Assembly (NCBI GenBank): GCA_033964015.1
Contig: JAWWUD010000094.1
Coordinates: 186,001-250,000, forward strand
Direction of reading: 5' to 3'
DNA from: Scolanthus callimorphus
Taxonomy: Eukaryota; Cnidaria; Anthozoa; Actiniaria; Edwardsiidae
DNA length: 64,000 nucleotides
Both the position numbers and the translations under genes were made by a program. A model generated the notes under the pieces. The model saw nothing but the letters and a program-made list of their open reading frames with translations, searched no databases and was not told where the DNA came from. Position 1 is the first letter of the stretch, and every line of letters starts with the position of its first letter. Positions 21,424 through 31,429 of this stretch are shown piece by piece.

Positions 21424-22425
21424 ATGAATCGTTCCATCTTAGATACAGCCTTCAAAGACTCAGCGAGGAATTCGAAGGAAGGAGCGAAGCCGAGTTGATT
21501 GTCATCGCAACTATTTGGGGAACAATTAGTCTCATGACCTTGATCGGTAATTTTATAACACTTTTCATCGTATTCAGAAATCGAAATCTTTGGACGCCTA
21601 CGATATGTTGGTAGCCTCCCTTGCATTCGCAGATTTTGGCTTCGCGCTTTTTAATGTTGTACCTATCGGTACAACGAATTTGGCGAGCCGAGAATGGGTC
21701 TTCTCCGAAGGTACTTGCCAGTTCCAGGGTTTCACTGCAATTATGTTCGCGGCTGCGTCGATTGAAACTCTCGGCTGTACTGCGGTCAACAGGTTCTATC
21801 GCATTGTGAAACCGGCTCATTACAACCGCTACTTTAGCAAAACTCGAACCAGCATCATCATTCTAATCACCTGGATTTTAGCCGCCCTTGCACCAACTCC
21901 ATACGTAGCAGCCGTCACGAGTTTATCTACCAACCTGCAAAGGGCTTTTGCTACCTTAAAATCGATAGCGGGGCGTTCACTGCCTTCTTGGTGGGAACCT
22001 ACATCGGGATACCTGCAAGTGCGATTTGTTACTGTTATTTACGAGTCTTCTTGGAAGTCCGCAAACACAACGCGCAGATTTCTCAGTCGAGAAACTTCAG
22101 CGCCGCCGAGATTCGAATCACGAAGACTCTTTTTATTATCGTCTTTGTATTCATGTGCTGTTGGACTCCAGTCTTGATCATCGATGTGATTGATACAATC
22201 ACAGGTCGTTGGATAATGCCGCGTTGGGTGTACCTCATGTATAGTTTTCTAACACTCATCAGCAGTGTTGTGAACCCGGTGATATATGTTATAATGAATC
22301 CTGCCTTTAGAAAGGAGTATATCAGATTTATTACCTGCAGCTCTTGCAGAAAAAAGGTCCTTCAAATTGCCTCTATGCGGGCATCAGACAACCAAGGTGC
22401 AGAGACTTCGTCTACAGCGGTTTGA
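21424..22425 (+). pseudogene. Class A GPCR, melatonin-receptor/opsin-like branch, two frameshifts
   Basis: Three frames together give one receptor. TM1 (LIGNFITLFIVFRN) and LWTPT end in one frame; a one-base gap near 21601 moves to the frame of DMLVASLAFADFGFA (TM2), the TM3 end with VNRFYRIVKP, and TM4. A second gap in the AAA run near 21939 moves to the frame with TM5 (GIPASAICYCYL), TM6 (CCWTPVLIIDVID, CWxP) and TM7 (NPVIYVIMNP). NRF replaces E/DRY, as NRY does in melatonin receptors. The TM7 site that carries the retinal lysine in opsins is not Lys (LTLISSVVNP), so it is not an opsin. The first frame has no clear ATG; 21424 is the nearest one but is out of frame with TM1, so the N-terminus is uncertain. 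It may be a live gene with sequence errors. Confidence 0.78.
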
Positions 22426-22591
22426 AGAAGAGAGGAATGGAGAGGAAAGGAATATGAAAGGAGTGGGATGATCAACATTGAAGCTGGTTCCGAAAGATGT
22501 GCGATGACACTACAGGGGAGGATCTAGAGGAGGGGTTGTGGGGGTTGCAGCCCCCCTCCCCCCCCCCATGAGAGTGATTGATTAGTTATCT
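22426..22591. other. 3' flank of the GPCR with a poly-C tract
   Basis: GA-rich sequence followed by a C8-C10 tract at 22545-22567. No feature beyond that. Confidence 0.4.
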
Positions 22592-22850
22592 ATATACCTA
22601 TTTCAATTAACGTTGCTCTGCAAAACGTAAAACCATGAACCATGCATCATAATGAAGACGCTATTTCTCGTTTTTCCTCGAGTTTGGCAAACCAAACTAA
22701 ACTAAAACCACCCAATGGCAGTTTGTTTACTATTTGAGACACAATTTGACGTAAACCGCTTCGTTTTGGGCAGGAATTACAATTACGACTTATGAAGCAT
22801 GGTCCATGCTTTTACGTTTTGCAGAGCAACGTTAATTGAAACAGGTGTAT
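22592..22850. mobile_element. MITE with 50-bp inverted ends
   Basis: ATTTCAATTAACGTTGCTCT at the left is mirrored by AGAGCAACGTTAATTGAAAC at the right. The match extends through GCAAAACGTAAAA.CATG.ACCATG for about 50 bp per arm. The interior is about 150 bp with no ORF. 22851-23507 shows nothing else I can name apart from AT-rich sequence. Confidence 0.85.
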
Positions 22851-23507
22851 ATTAATATCGTAAGAGAAATCGTGTCCACACTCACTCCGCTGGCGACGTG
22901 CGCGATGTTGGTGACCAATTTCAAACGGCACCAAAAATAAGCGTTTTTCATCAAAAATAAATTGATCGCAACAATATTATGTTTTCATAATTGACATACC
23001 AATAAGGTACTGCCAAAGCATGAGGACGTAGCAATAAACTCAAAGATCTTACAAAATTACTACGGAAAAATGTCAATAAAGTCACGAAAATTGAAAACCG
23101 TGCGTAACATTTTCCGTATCTAAATTCAACTATATAGATTATAGAATGATCTAAGTTCCGTTTTGAAAAACAAAAACATGAAATCAGATGCACATGAGCT
23201 ATAGATTGTCATACAATAATTTATTATCTATTTTATTATCAACTTCCACATGAAAATATATCAAATTTAGCGTCTGAACAATGTCAGGATTGTACTTCCG
23301 GTAGATGTACACAAAAAAATGATATTGCTAAAAAAAGTGTGTATTTTCTGGTTAAAACGACTGCCTCTTTGTCAACATGATGCACATTAAGTATACTTTA
23401 ACCTGCTGTGAATTATGTTTTTGAAACGTCTTTAGTTTTTTCACGCGAAATAAAAATCCAGCGTCTGAACAAGTTTCCAAACGTCTCTTACAATTTTACC
23501 CTAGTCC

Positions 23508-24616
23508 GGTGCGTTTTGCGATGCCTTTTCGCGGTGCGTTTTTGCGATGCCTTTTCACGTTGCATTTTGCGATGCCTTTTAGCGGTGCGTTTTGCGATGC
23601 CTTTTAGCGGTGCGTTTTGCGATGCCTTTTAGCGGTGCGTTTTGCGATGCCTTTTAGCGGTGCGTTTTGCGATGCCATTTAGCGGTGCGTTTTGCGATGC
23701 CTTTTAGCGGTGCGTTTTGCGATGCCATTTAGCGGTGCCTTTTAGCGGTGCGTTTTGCGATGCCATTTAGCGGTGCGTTTTGCGATGCCTTGTAGCGGTG
23801 CGTTTTAGAGTTGTGTTTGGAATACGATCTCTAGCAATAGATTTTATCGTCGTCCTCACCTTGTCTCTTCATTAGTATATTTTTAACCGAATTAACTGCT
23901 CAATTATGTTCAAAACTGGTGCAGAACGCCTGTTGAAATCAAAACAACGAAGCCTCAAGCAAAAGTCGGAAAGAAATAGGCGCTATTACGACCGTAAACG
24001 GAAGACATCTTAGCGAAAAAAAAATCTCGAGAACAAAGAAACAGGGTCCTAGTTCGAAATCGACGGAAGAACAGAGGGCATCATGGCGAGTATACAAATC
24101 CGCAGAACATTTTTATGTCCTTCTGGCCCATCCTCGATTTTACAAACGGGAGAACCCTGGCCACGTTCTGCACCTTCTCCTCCAATTTTGCTGAAGCAGT
24201 CTTTATATATTGCAACTCATCCAGTAAGTAAAGACGGTATTCTGAACGTGTTGACATTGCGAGAACAATAAAAAGAACAAGACCAAGTACCAGCACCTCC
24301 AAAGAGGCATCGCATAACGCACCGCTAAAAGGCATCGCAAAACGCAGCGCTAAAAGGCATCGCATAACGCACCGCTAAAAGGCATCGCAAAACGCACCGC
24401 TAAAAGGCATCGCAAAACGCACCGCTAAAAGGCATCGCAAAACGCACCGCTAAAAGGCATCGCAAAACGCACCGCTAAAAGGCATCGCAAAACGCACCGC
24501 TAAAAGGCATCGCAAAACGCACCGCTAAAAGGCATCACATAACGCACCGCTAACCAAGCAAAACGCACCGCTGAGAGTCACGTGTGACAAAACGCACCGC
24601 TAGCGGTGCGTTTTCT
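23508..24616. mobile_element. Foldback element: inverted arms built of a 25-bp tandem repeat
   Basis: 23508-23808 is an array of about 12 copies of a 25-bp unit (GCGTTTTGCGATGCC + TTTTAGCGGT). 24301-24616 is a second array of about 12 copies of the same unit in reverse complement (AAAAGGCATCGCAAAACGC + ACCGCT). The roughly 490 bp between them is not repetitive. Long inverted arms made of short direct repeats are the hallmark of foldback (FB/TU/Galileo-like) DNA elements. The core carries no complete transposase; a short basic stretch (KSERNRRYYDRKRK, about 23965-24006, plus) and a minus-strand frame are the only coding-like parts. Two copies in array 1 have CATTT for CTTTT, a sign of internal copying. 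Confidence 0.85.
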
Positions 24617-25104
24617 TCGTGTAACGCAATTGGGCACCAACTCTGTGCACATAGCCCGCTTAGCCCTGAAGTTGTGCCGCCAAAGGAAGTTCATAAACCT
24701 GAAGAGAGGTGGAAATCTGGACAGTGTGGGCAAAGTTCTAATTCAAGCGATTTCTAAGCGAGGGACAAAGCCGCCATCGCCGCCATGTTGAAATCTCCCA
24801 CAGAAACTAAAGAAGAACTCAGTTCGCGCAGGCAAAAGCACCATAGACATCCAGACCTAGATAGTTCTGTTACAGATTACATACAGGAATGTGCAGGGAT
24901 AATTCTAATTCGAAAGCTTTGAGATTCAAGTTTGAACATACGTACGTCTTGCTTCGCCGAGCACGCGCTAAAGTCGTGAAAAATATTCTCTCTAAATATC
25001 ATCCCGTAACTAACAAACTCTTAGAACAATTTTACTTTACCTGGGTTCCTTATCTTCCCTTAGAACTCAGGGAAAATCATGCCCACCCACCCCCTCCCAC
25101 CCCC
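24617..25104. other. No gene seen
   Basis: The stretch between the foldback element and the segmental duplication holds short open frames with no recognisable domain, followed by a C-rich CCCACCCACCCCCTCCC run leading into unit A. Confidence 0.4.
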
Positions 25105-26706
25105 AATTATGATGTCCGTTGTTATGTTTCTTTTTCAGGCCGTTTCTTGAGAGAATATTAATACTATAAGTAAAACTAATTTCCCCCTTTATATACTCCG
25201 TGAACTTTTCACGGTCATCAACCAGTCCAACTCAGTGCTGCACCCCCCTCCCCCCCCCCCCCCCCCCCCCTCTTTGAAAAACATCCCGGATCCGCCATTG
25301 CACTATCTCCTTCATTAGCAATTAGAAGTTCGTCGGTACGATGTCGATTAGACAGGACGACATAGAGAGCAACACTTTTGCACTTGTTTGAGGACACTTT
25401 TACTAGTGCCATTATTTCTGTGTGTGTGTGCGAATACATTTGAATATGAACAGGATATGTTTGACTAGTTGCGCTACAATGTTTTTATATATATAAAAAA
25501 TTTTAATGAAGGAATTATATTAATCATGACCTTGTCAGCTTTAGGGCTCATTCGGCAGCTGGTTTTTGGCAGAAGTACTTGTACGAGTTCGTACAGTACA
25601 AGTCGTCCCAACCTCCAGGGCAGCCATCACCTTCAACACCATCATGACACAATACTGTCGCGCCTCATTATTGCTTGGTTCACCAGTTAGAAACCTGCAA
25701 TCCAAAAACAAATAATAATTTACAACATATTGGGCAAAAGACTGGCATGGCAACAGCCGTAAGTGGTTGATGTTTAACGTCAAAATCCCGGAGTTACAAT
25801 CAAAGTCGTAAAATATCGGCCTTGGACGAGTGCCAAAGCGAGAGAGGGAGTGATGGAAAGGGGCACCATACATTTATACAGATGTGAACCCCTCCTTCTC
25901 AAATCCTGGCTACGCCCTTAGGAATTCACAAAGTGTTTATCCGGAAAGCGGAAACACTTCCCATTTTTGTGTCATCATGTCATTGGGTTTCTTCAGAAAT
26001 TCCCTGTGTTGGTGGCCACCGTGCGGTAGTAGCCTTACTTGTGGAACGTTACGGGAGTTCCGTCGAGCCAAGTCACAAACTGTTTGCCAGGGCCAGTTAC
26101 TGGAGTCAGTCCAATCCAAATAACCCAATATCAGACCCTGACCAAAACTTGGCCATTATGAAGTTGTAGATCTTTTGGCTGCTGATAGCGGCGACAGTAG
26201 CTCCCGCTCCATAGCCCTGACATGTAGACTTAGCGAGGCTGAAAGATTGTGGGCCAGAGAAAAGCCTGTAGCACATGTTTTCCAGCCGTTGCCATCCTAT
26301 TGCGCAACCTGGAGTTGAAACAAGATCAATTCATTAGAGCGAATTTCAAATGACTGTATAGTAGACCAAATAGCCAATCATGAACGAGAAACATTTCTAT
26401 TGAATGGCTTCCCAGTCAGCGAAGTAAATCCACGATCACGCAGTGAGCACGTGACTGGTTTCTTTGTAAGCCAAGCCAAGTATAAACACTGTCACGCGGT
26501 GAGCACGTGATCTCTACATAGAAACGAGTGCTGCGAAAGCGAATACAAAAGTAACCCAAATACAAATAATTTTGAAACACGCTTTAATGGGTCAATTCAT
26601 TACTGAAAACACGTATCGCTCTCTCTCCATTCATCAATCCATTCATCCACCCAAACCCTCTTCTTCCGTCGCCAATCCATGTAGCAGTCCGTTCATTTCA
26701 CCTACC

Positions 26707-26990
26707 CTCAATGGACGATTCCAGCTATAGCGCAGGCGCGCGCTGCATGTCGGTAGACATGGGACATTTGTCGAACAATCTATTAAAAAAGCGCTCGCTG
26801 TATTCGGGTAGTTGTGGGACAAGGCTTGGGCGCGCCAGGGTTCTCCCCTCGCCTCCCCCCAGGGGAAAGAAGAGGGGCATTTTTGAATAAAGAAGAGCGC
26901 CTGCTTATAGCTAGTCTCCCGCGTTGCGTGACCGACACAAAGGACGGGCTGTGCGGGAGACTAGCTTTTAGCTGGAATCGCCCATTATAT
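26707..26990. mobile_element. MITE, ATTCCAGCTATAGCGC family, with internal insertion (unit A)
   Basis: The left end CAATGGACGATTCCAGCTAT and the right end AGCTGGAATCGCCCATTA are inverted repeats of the family seen complete at 55308-55482. The interior contains an additional inverted pair, GCTAGTCTCCCGCG/GCGGGAGACTAGC, at about 26908-26970, so a second element may be nested. The homologous copy in unit B lies at about 32259-32535. Confidence 0.65.
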
Positions 26991-27229
26991 AAAGTGCACT
27001 TACGCAGTACTGCGCATGTCGGTCCTGCCCAATCGTCCTGGCAGTAGCACTTCTCTGTCGCCCTCTCGCCGTACAACGAGACACAGGCGCCATTCACGCA
27101 CGAAAGCGTGGTGCACTAACAATTATACAACAACACTAGTAAATCGCGCGCTCTGATAGCTCGAGAGCCATGTTGCTATAAGAGTACAGATACACGGTTG
27201 AAAAAATCCCTGTTTGTTGTTGTATAAAA

Positions 27230-27410
27230 CAAAAAGATCTCGTTTTTTGTGCGTATGTACTGTAATAGATACACAGAAGACGTCACACAATGTCATGAAC
27301 AACAGTCATGCAACTCGACTGCGTCTCGTTGCGCACTTTTTTGTTCATGACATTCTGTGATGTCATCTGTGTATCTATTACAGTACACACGCACGCAAAA
27401 CGAGATCTAT
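27230..27410. mobile_element. Long-arm palindromic MITE in a lectin intron (unit A)
   Basis: AGATCTCGTTTTTTGTGCGT at the left is mirrored by CGCACGCAAAACGAGATCT at the right. The arms continue through TACTGTAATAGATACACAGA, GACGTCAC and AATGTCATGAAC, giving about 70 bp per arm and a short loop. The copy in unit B is at about 32783-32955, so the insertion predates the duplication. Confidence 0.85.
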
Positions 27411-28471
27411 TTGTTAAACAGAGAAATTAGTAGTAAAATATTATTGTCTTGTTGCTCGGAGGGATAGCGGAGAGCAAGTCCAATTACGCAAAGCACATAC
27501 TGGCGATGTATAGCACTTGCGTTTCACACTGTACATCTCCATCGGATAAGAATTTCGGCAAAACTTGCTCGAAAACCCTCATATTTTGGCGAAAACGTGC
27601 AGTGATTCAAGCGATTGAAATTATCTTTCCTTCCGCCATGTTGATTTGTAGTTGGCTTTGCACTTATGGGATTGAGGAACCACAGGGAGCCCGCACTCCT
27701 TGCCCCAGGCCTCCCAATGCCGGTAAATCGTGGCACTAGGGGCATATGACCTGGTTTACCATTTCGAGAAATTATCAAGGATCAATTCGGATCATTTCAA
27801 ATAGTGTCCATGGTTCATAATAAAAACGTTACCTTTTGCCCTCGAAAGATCCACCCATTTCGTTGCTCTATCGTTACGTCAGCACTGCCGTCAAACACTT
27901 GGCACGTGCCATCAGACTGGCGGTAGTTATACATGGTACACGCCATGTGACGTATACACGCGAACTGACACTGGTCCTCGGCTGACGTTACATCGGCAAA
28001 GAGTACCCTACCCCCAGTCAGGGCTTTATTAGTGTGTTGTGCGCTGAACTCTCGTCTTGCGGGCGCAGGGCAAGTGGTTGCTATGTTGGAAGAGCAGATA
28101 CAAAGGAAAAGGAAGGTACGCGTATGATTTCTGACCAAATTGCACTCCACTCAAGTCAATTACCAGTTAAGCCAATTAGCCAATTAATTGATATCACAGA
28201 TAAAAGATGGGAGCCACTTGAGCCAACACTAAAGTTTGACCTCAACCAAAAAGGAAAGTAACTTTCCTCGCCAAATTGATGAGCAACATCTGTAGGACAA
28301 GAGCTTGATATCTGTCACATTTGAACTACTTTCTAAGTTTGGTTGTCATGGCTAAAATGCTTCACGGTAGAACAAACCTACATATGCCATGTTATGCAAT
28401 GTAGCTTCGTTCTATTGTTTGTCCTATGAATTATTAATCAGGTCCTTCTGAGTTATCCCTTTTAGCCATGA

Positions 28472-28693
28472 CCAACCTCGTTCCCAGGATCTTCTCGGTC
28501 GTTTTTCAAATGGCGGTTAGCTCAGCGAGAAGACCCTGGGGGAGGCTGAGTCACGTGACTATTGTTTGAGGACATGAGAATGAGGTTTGTCCTTTGTTTC
28601 GAGATGGTCACGTGACTCAGCCTCCCCCAGGGTCTTCTCTGGAGTCAACCGCCATTTTGAAAACGACCGAGAAGACCCTAGGGACGAGGTTGC
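28472..28693. mobile_element. MITE present only in unit A
   Basis: CAACCTCGTTCCCAGGATCT at the left and AGACCCTAGGGACGAGGTTG at the right. The arms are about 85 bp and include TCGGTCGTTTT, AATGGCGGTT, CCCTGGGGGAGGCTGAGTCA and CACGTGACT. The equivalent part of unit B lacks it, so it jumped in after the duplication, or B lost it. It abuts the palindrome at 28694. Confidence 0.85.
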
Positions 28694-28834
28694 GGTTTGC
28701 TGACCGTTTCTTGAGCCCACTATATGCGCACGCATATCTACAGACGTTTTCCGCTTGGGCTCAAATAATAACAGCGGAAAACGTCTGTAGATATGCGTGC
28801 GCGTATAGTGGGCTCAAGAAACGGTCAGCAAACC
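28694..28834. repeat. Large palindrome, unit A (spacer in orientation 1)
   Basis: GGTTTGCTGACCGTTTCTTG at the left is mirrored by CAAGAAACGGTCAGCAAACC at the right. Arms of about 60 bp pass through GAGCCCACTATA, GCACGCATATCTACAGACG and TTTTCCGC. The spacer between the arms reads TTGGGCTCAAATAATAACA. The same spacer occurs in the opposite orientation in unit B. Confidence 0.9.
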
Positions 28835-29849
28835 ATCCAAGGTTGTGGACGGCGGCACCACAAAGCGAGTTTCGACCCAGCGCAGAGGTCTTTTTTCCTC
28901 GCGAACCTGAGCCAGCGAAATGCAGAGAAAAGAGGCCTCTGCTAGCAGGGAAAAAAATTATTTTCTGCAAGTTGTCTTTTATCAATGAATAATGTTCCGT
29001 GCATTTGCTGTATTTTTGGTTGCTAGAAAACACGTATCATTACTCGTTATTCGCCCCTGATTTCAAGACTTTCTGCAAATTGTGGGTGCAAAAATGAAAT
29101 TCAGCGTCGAATGTCCGCCATACAACGACACTTTCGAGGGAAAAAAAACGTCCTGTCTGCGACATTTTTTGCGCCTCCTGGCAAAAAAGCAGAAACAACT
29201 TTTTCCCAGCATTTTTAAAACTCACATTTACAAAACAGAAACACCTGCAAACAGCAAAAGAAGCCGTTTACATGTCAACACATTTTAGGAGGGAGTGTGC
29301 TCGTTAAATGCCCCCATTTTGACGACTTTCAAATACTTTATGGCCCAACTTTATCAATGTATGTTTTTTTGTATTTTTCCATTAAGCGTTCCAAAGGATT
29401 GACAGATTCTGAGCGCTTCTTTTGGCAAATGCTCTTGCATTTAATAAGACACACTGAATGCAGTGTAAAGACAACAACATGGAATTGTTAAAAAATTGAA
29501 AGAAATCTCTTTACATACCAGTTAACTTGGTTCGTGTTACAAGCAAAACGATAGACAGCAAAGTCCTTTCCTTTCCTAGCTTCATCTTGAAAGCGTTTTA
29601 TTTCGAAAACGTAAAACGAAAGAAACAGTGAAAGTTGTTTTCCAAAGTATAGCTTCTGCATATAAACAACTTGTTTTTAGTGCTGCAGGTGTAGGAGAGC
29701 AACATAATTTGCTAATATGAACAACATAATTTGCTGTTATGAAAATTAAATTAAGGAGGTAACGTGTTCAACACCAATGCCCCCGAGTCTTAATAACTTT
29801 TGCATTATTGACTCAAGATAGCTTAGAATTCTCATGAATTTTCGCACAA

Positions 29850-30060
29850 ACAATGACAGTTACAACCCTGGCTTTTGTGTGGTATCACAGATGCCACTCT
29901 CCCGCATTTTACGAGATACACAAGCATTTTCTCCCGCTTTTTTCATTATTTTTCATACATTTACTGCATTTCTCCTGCATTTTGATCATGGGCTGTTCTC
30001 ATACAGTTGTTGTTTTTTCCCGCTAAAATCTCCCGCATTAGTAGATAAAATTGCTTAGGT
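29850..30060. repeat. Dispersed repeat with GATCATGGGCTGTTCTCATA
   Basis: Landmarks TTTTCATACATTTACTG, TGCATTTTGATCATGGGCTG, CAGTTGTTGT and CCCGCTAAAATCTCCCGCAT recur in the same order at 42690-42890 (unit C) and, more diverged, at 44690-44820 in an NDUFAF1 intron. The unit C copy is explained by duplication; the 44.7-kb one is an independent copy. Confidence 0.65.
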
Positions 30061-30105
30061 TTTTGCGTTACTGTAAATCTACGTTAATTTTGCCTTAATT
30101 TATAG

Positions 30106-30280
30106 GACTATTCAAAGCTTCAGGAGGCTAGATTCCGCTAAGAAAATAGCACGAAAAAAGCGATATCGCCTTTTTGAGTGCTATTTTCGGCGGAATCTAC
30201 CGACTGAACGCTTTGAATAGACTTGAATCCTATGATATCTCGTCCTCAATTTACACAAAAAAGAGATATCATAGGATTCT
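30106..30280. mobile_element. Two adjacent palindromic MITEs (unit A only)
   Basis: First: GACTATTCAAAGC at about 30107 and GCTTTGAATAGAC at about 30212, with an inner GATTCCGC/GCGGAATC pair. Second, directly following: GAATCCTATGATATCTC (30226-30242) and GAGATATCATAGGATTC (30262-30278), a 17-bp perfect arm. Unit C has neither at the matching place (about 42930), where the sequence runs straight from TTTTGCCTTATTTT to ACGTTTTATTGCC, so both were probably gained in A. Confidence 0.7.
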
Positions 30281-31006
30281 ACGTTTTATTGTCTCCTCGG
30301 ATTACTATTATTTTATAGGCGAATTTAAGTATAATTTCATAGGCGAACGTTGCATTAGAAACTTTGATACAAAAATGTGCGTTTTACCGTGAAAGTAATG
30401 GTATCGAAAATGGCTGCGAAGCTGTGCATTATGGGCTTAGGTGAGTCGGCCTGGGGTTGGGGGGTACTCCACTGATTTTTGAGTAGAGGAGTGTGCCGCC
30501 GAGGTCTCCAAAACCTGACCCAATCAGAGACCAGAAATCCCCCCCCCCCCCCCCCCCCCCATTATGATGTCCGTTGTTATGTTTCTTTTTCAGGCCGTTT
30601 TTTGAGAGAATATTAATACTATAAGTAAAATTAATTTCCCCCCTTATATACTCCGTCAATTTTTCAATTTTTTAATACGGGTCATAACCAGTCCAACTTA
30701 GTGCTGCACCCCTCCCCCCCCTCTCTCTCTCTCTTTCAAAAACATCCTGGATCCGCCATTACACTATCTCCTTCATTAGCAATTAGAAGTTCGTCGATAC
30801 GAAGTCGATTAGACAGGACGACATACAGAGCAACACTCTTGCACTTGTTTTATTTTTACTAGTGCCATTATTTCTGTGTGTGTGTGCGAATACATTTGAA
30901 TATGAACAGGATATGTTTGACTACGTTGCGCTACAATGCTTTTTATATATATAAAAAAATTTTAATGAAGGAATTATATTAATCATGACCTTGTCAGCTT
31001 TAGGGC

Positions 31007-31398
31007 TCACTCGGCAGCTGGTTTTTGGCAGAAGTACTTGTACGAGTTCGTACAGTACAAGTCGTCCCAACCTCCAAGGGCAGCCATCACCCTCAACACC
31101 ATCACGACACAATACTGTCGCGCCTCATTATTGCTTGGTTCACCAGTTAGAAACCTGCAAATCCAAAAACAAATAATAATTTACAACATATTGGGCAAAA
31201 GACTGGCATGGTAACAGACGTAAGTGGTTGATGTTTAACGTCAAAATCCCGGAGTTGCAATCAAAGTCGTAAAATATCGGCCTTGGGCGAGTGCCAAAGC
31301 GAGAGAGGGAGTGGGGCCGAGAGGCTGCCCCTTTTTCGTTCCCAGAGCCTAGAAAAAATCGGAAAGATGGAAAGGGCCATCATACATTTATACAGATG

Positions 31399-31429
<31 letters not shown>

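Larger units (their letters stand above)
25548..28080 (-). pseudogene. PAN-EGF-C-type lectin gene, copy A, two one-base deletions
   Basis: Four minus-strand exons match copy B: 28080-27833 (PAN/apple), 27115-27004 (EGF-like), 26308-26039 and 25694-25548 (C-type lectin domain). Splice sites are GT/AG and identical in place to copy B. Exon 3 is 270 nt against 271 in B (one A missing from an AAA run near 26122), and exon 4 is 147 against 148 (one base missing near 25617). Each deletion alone shifts the frame inside the lectin domain. Substitutions in the PAN exon, such as RHMAC versus RHTAC, show that the copies have diverged. The signal-peptide exon was not found. See copy B for the domains. 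Either a decayed duplicate or two sequence errors. Confidence 0.8.
25105..30540. repeat. Segmental duplication, unit A
   Basis: From ATTATGATGTCCGTTG near 25107 onward, the sequence is repeated about 5456 bp downstream from 30561. Matching landmarks include the lectin exons, the AGATCTCG palindrome (27230-27410 and 32783-32955) and the CAGACGTTTTCCGC palindrome. Unit A runs on to the GAGACCAGAAATCC at 30520-30540, where a poly-C tract joins it to unit B. Unit-specific differences include the MITE at 28472-28693. The last part of A (29560-30540) is also found in unit C at 42258-43350. Confidence 0.9.

Noticed and set aside
23408..24365. Repetitive frames reading FCDAF/AMPFSGA over the 25-bp arrays
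   Set aside because: Translation of a 25-bp tandem repeat; not consistent with coding, and mirrored on both arms.
24301..24600. CRISPR array (25-bp repeats)
   Set aside because: There are no unique spacers: the units are directly abutting, in an animal genome, and mirrored by the other arm.
24889..25161. Protein frame of 90 residues ending in a Pro-rich run
   Set aside because: No recognisable domain, and it runs across the C-rich duplication boundary.
26130..26560. Another GAGCRGATTT MITE at 26334 in unit A
   Set aside because: One end (AGAGCGAATTTCAAATGACT) is clear, but I could not find the matching second end.
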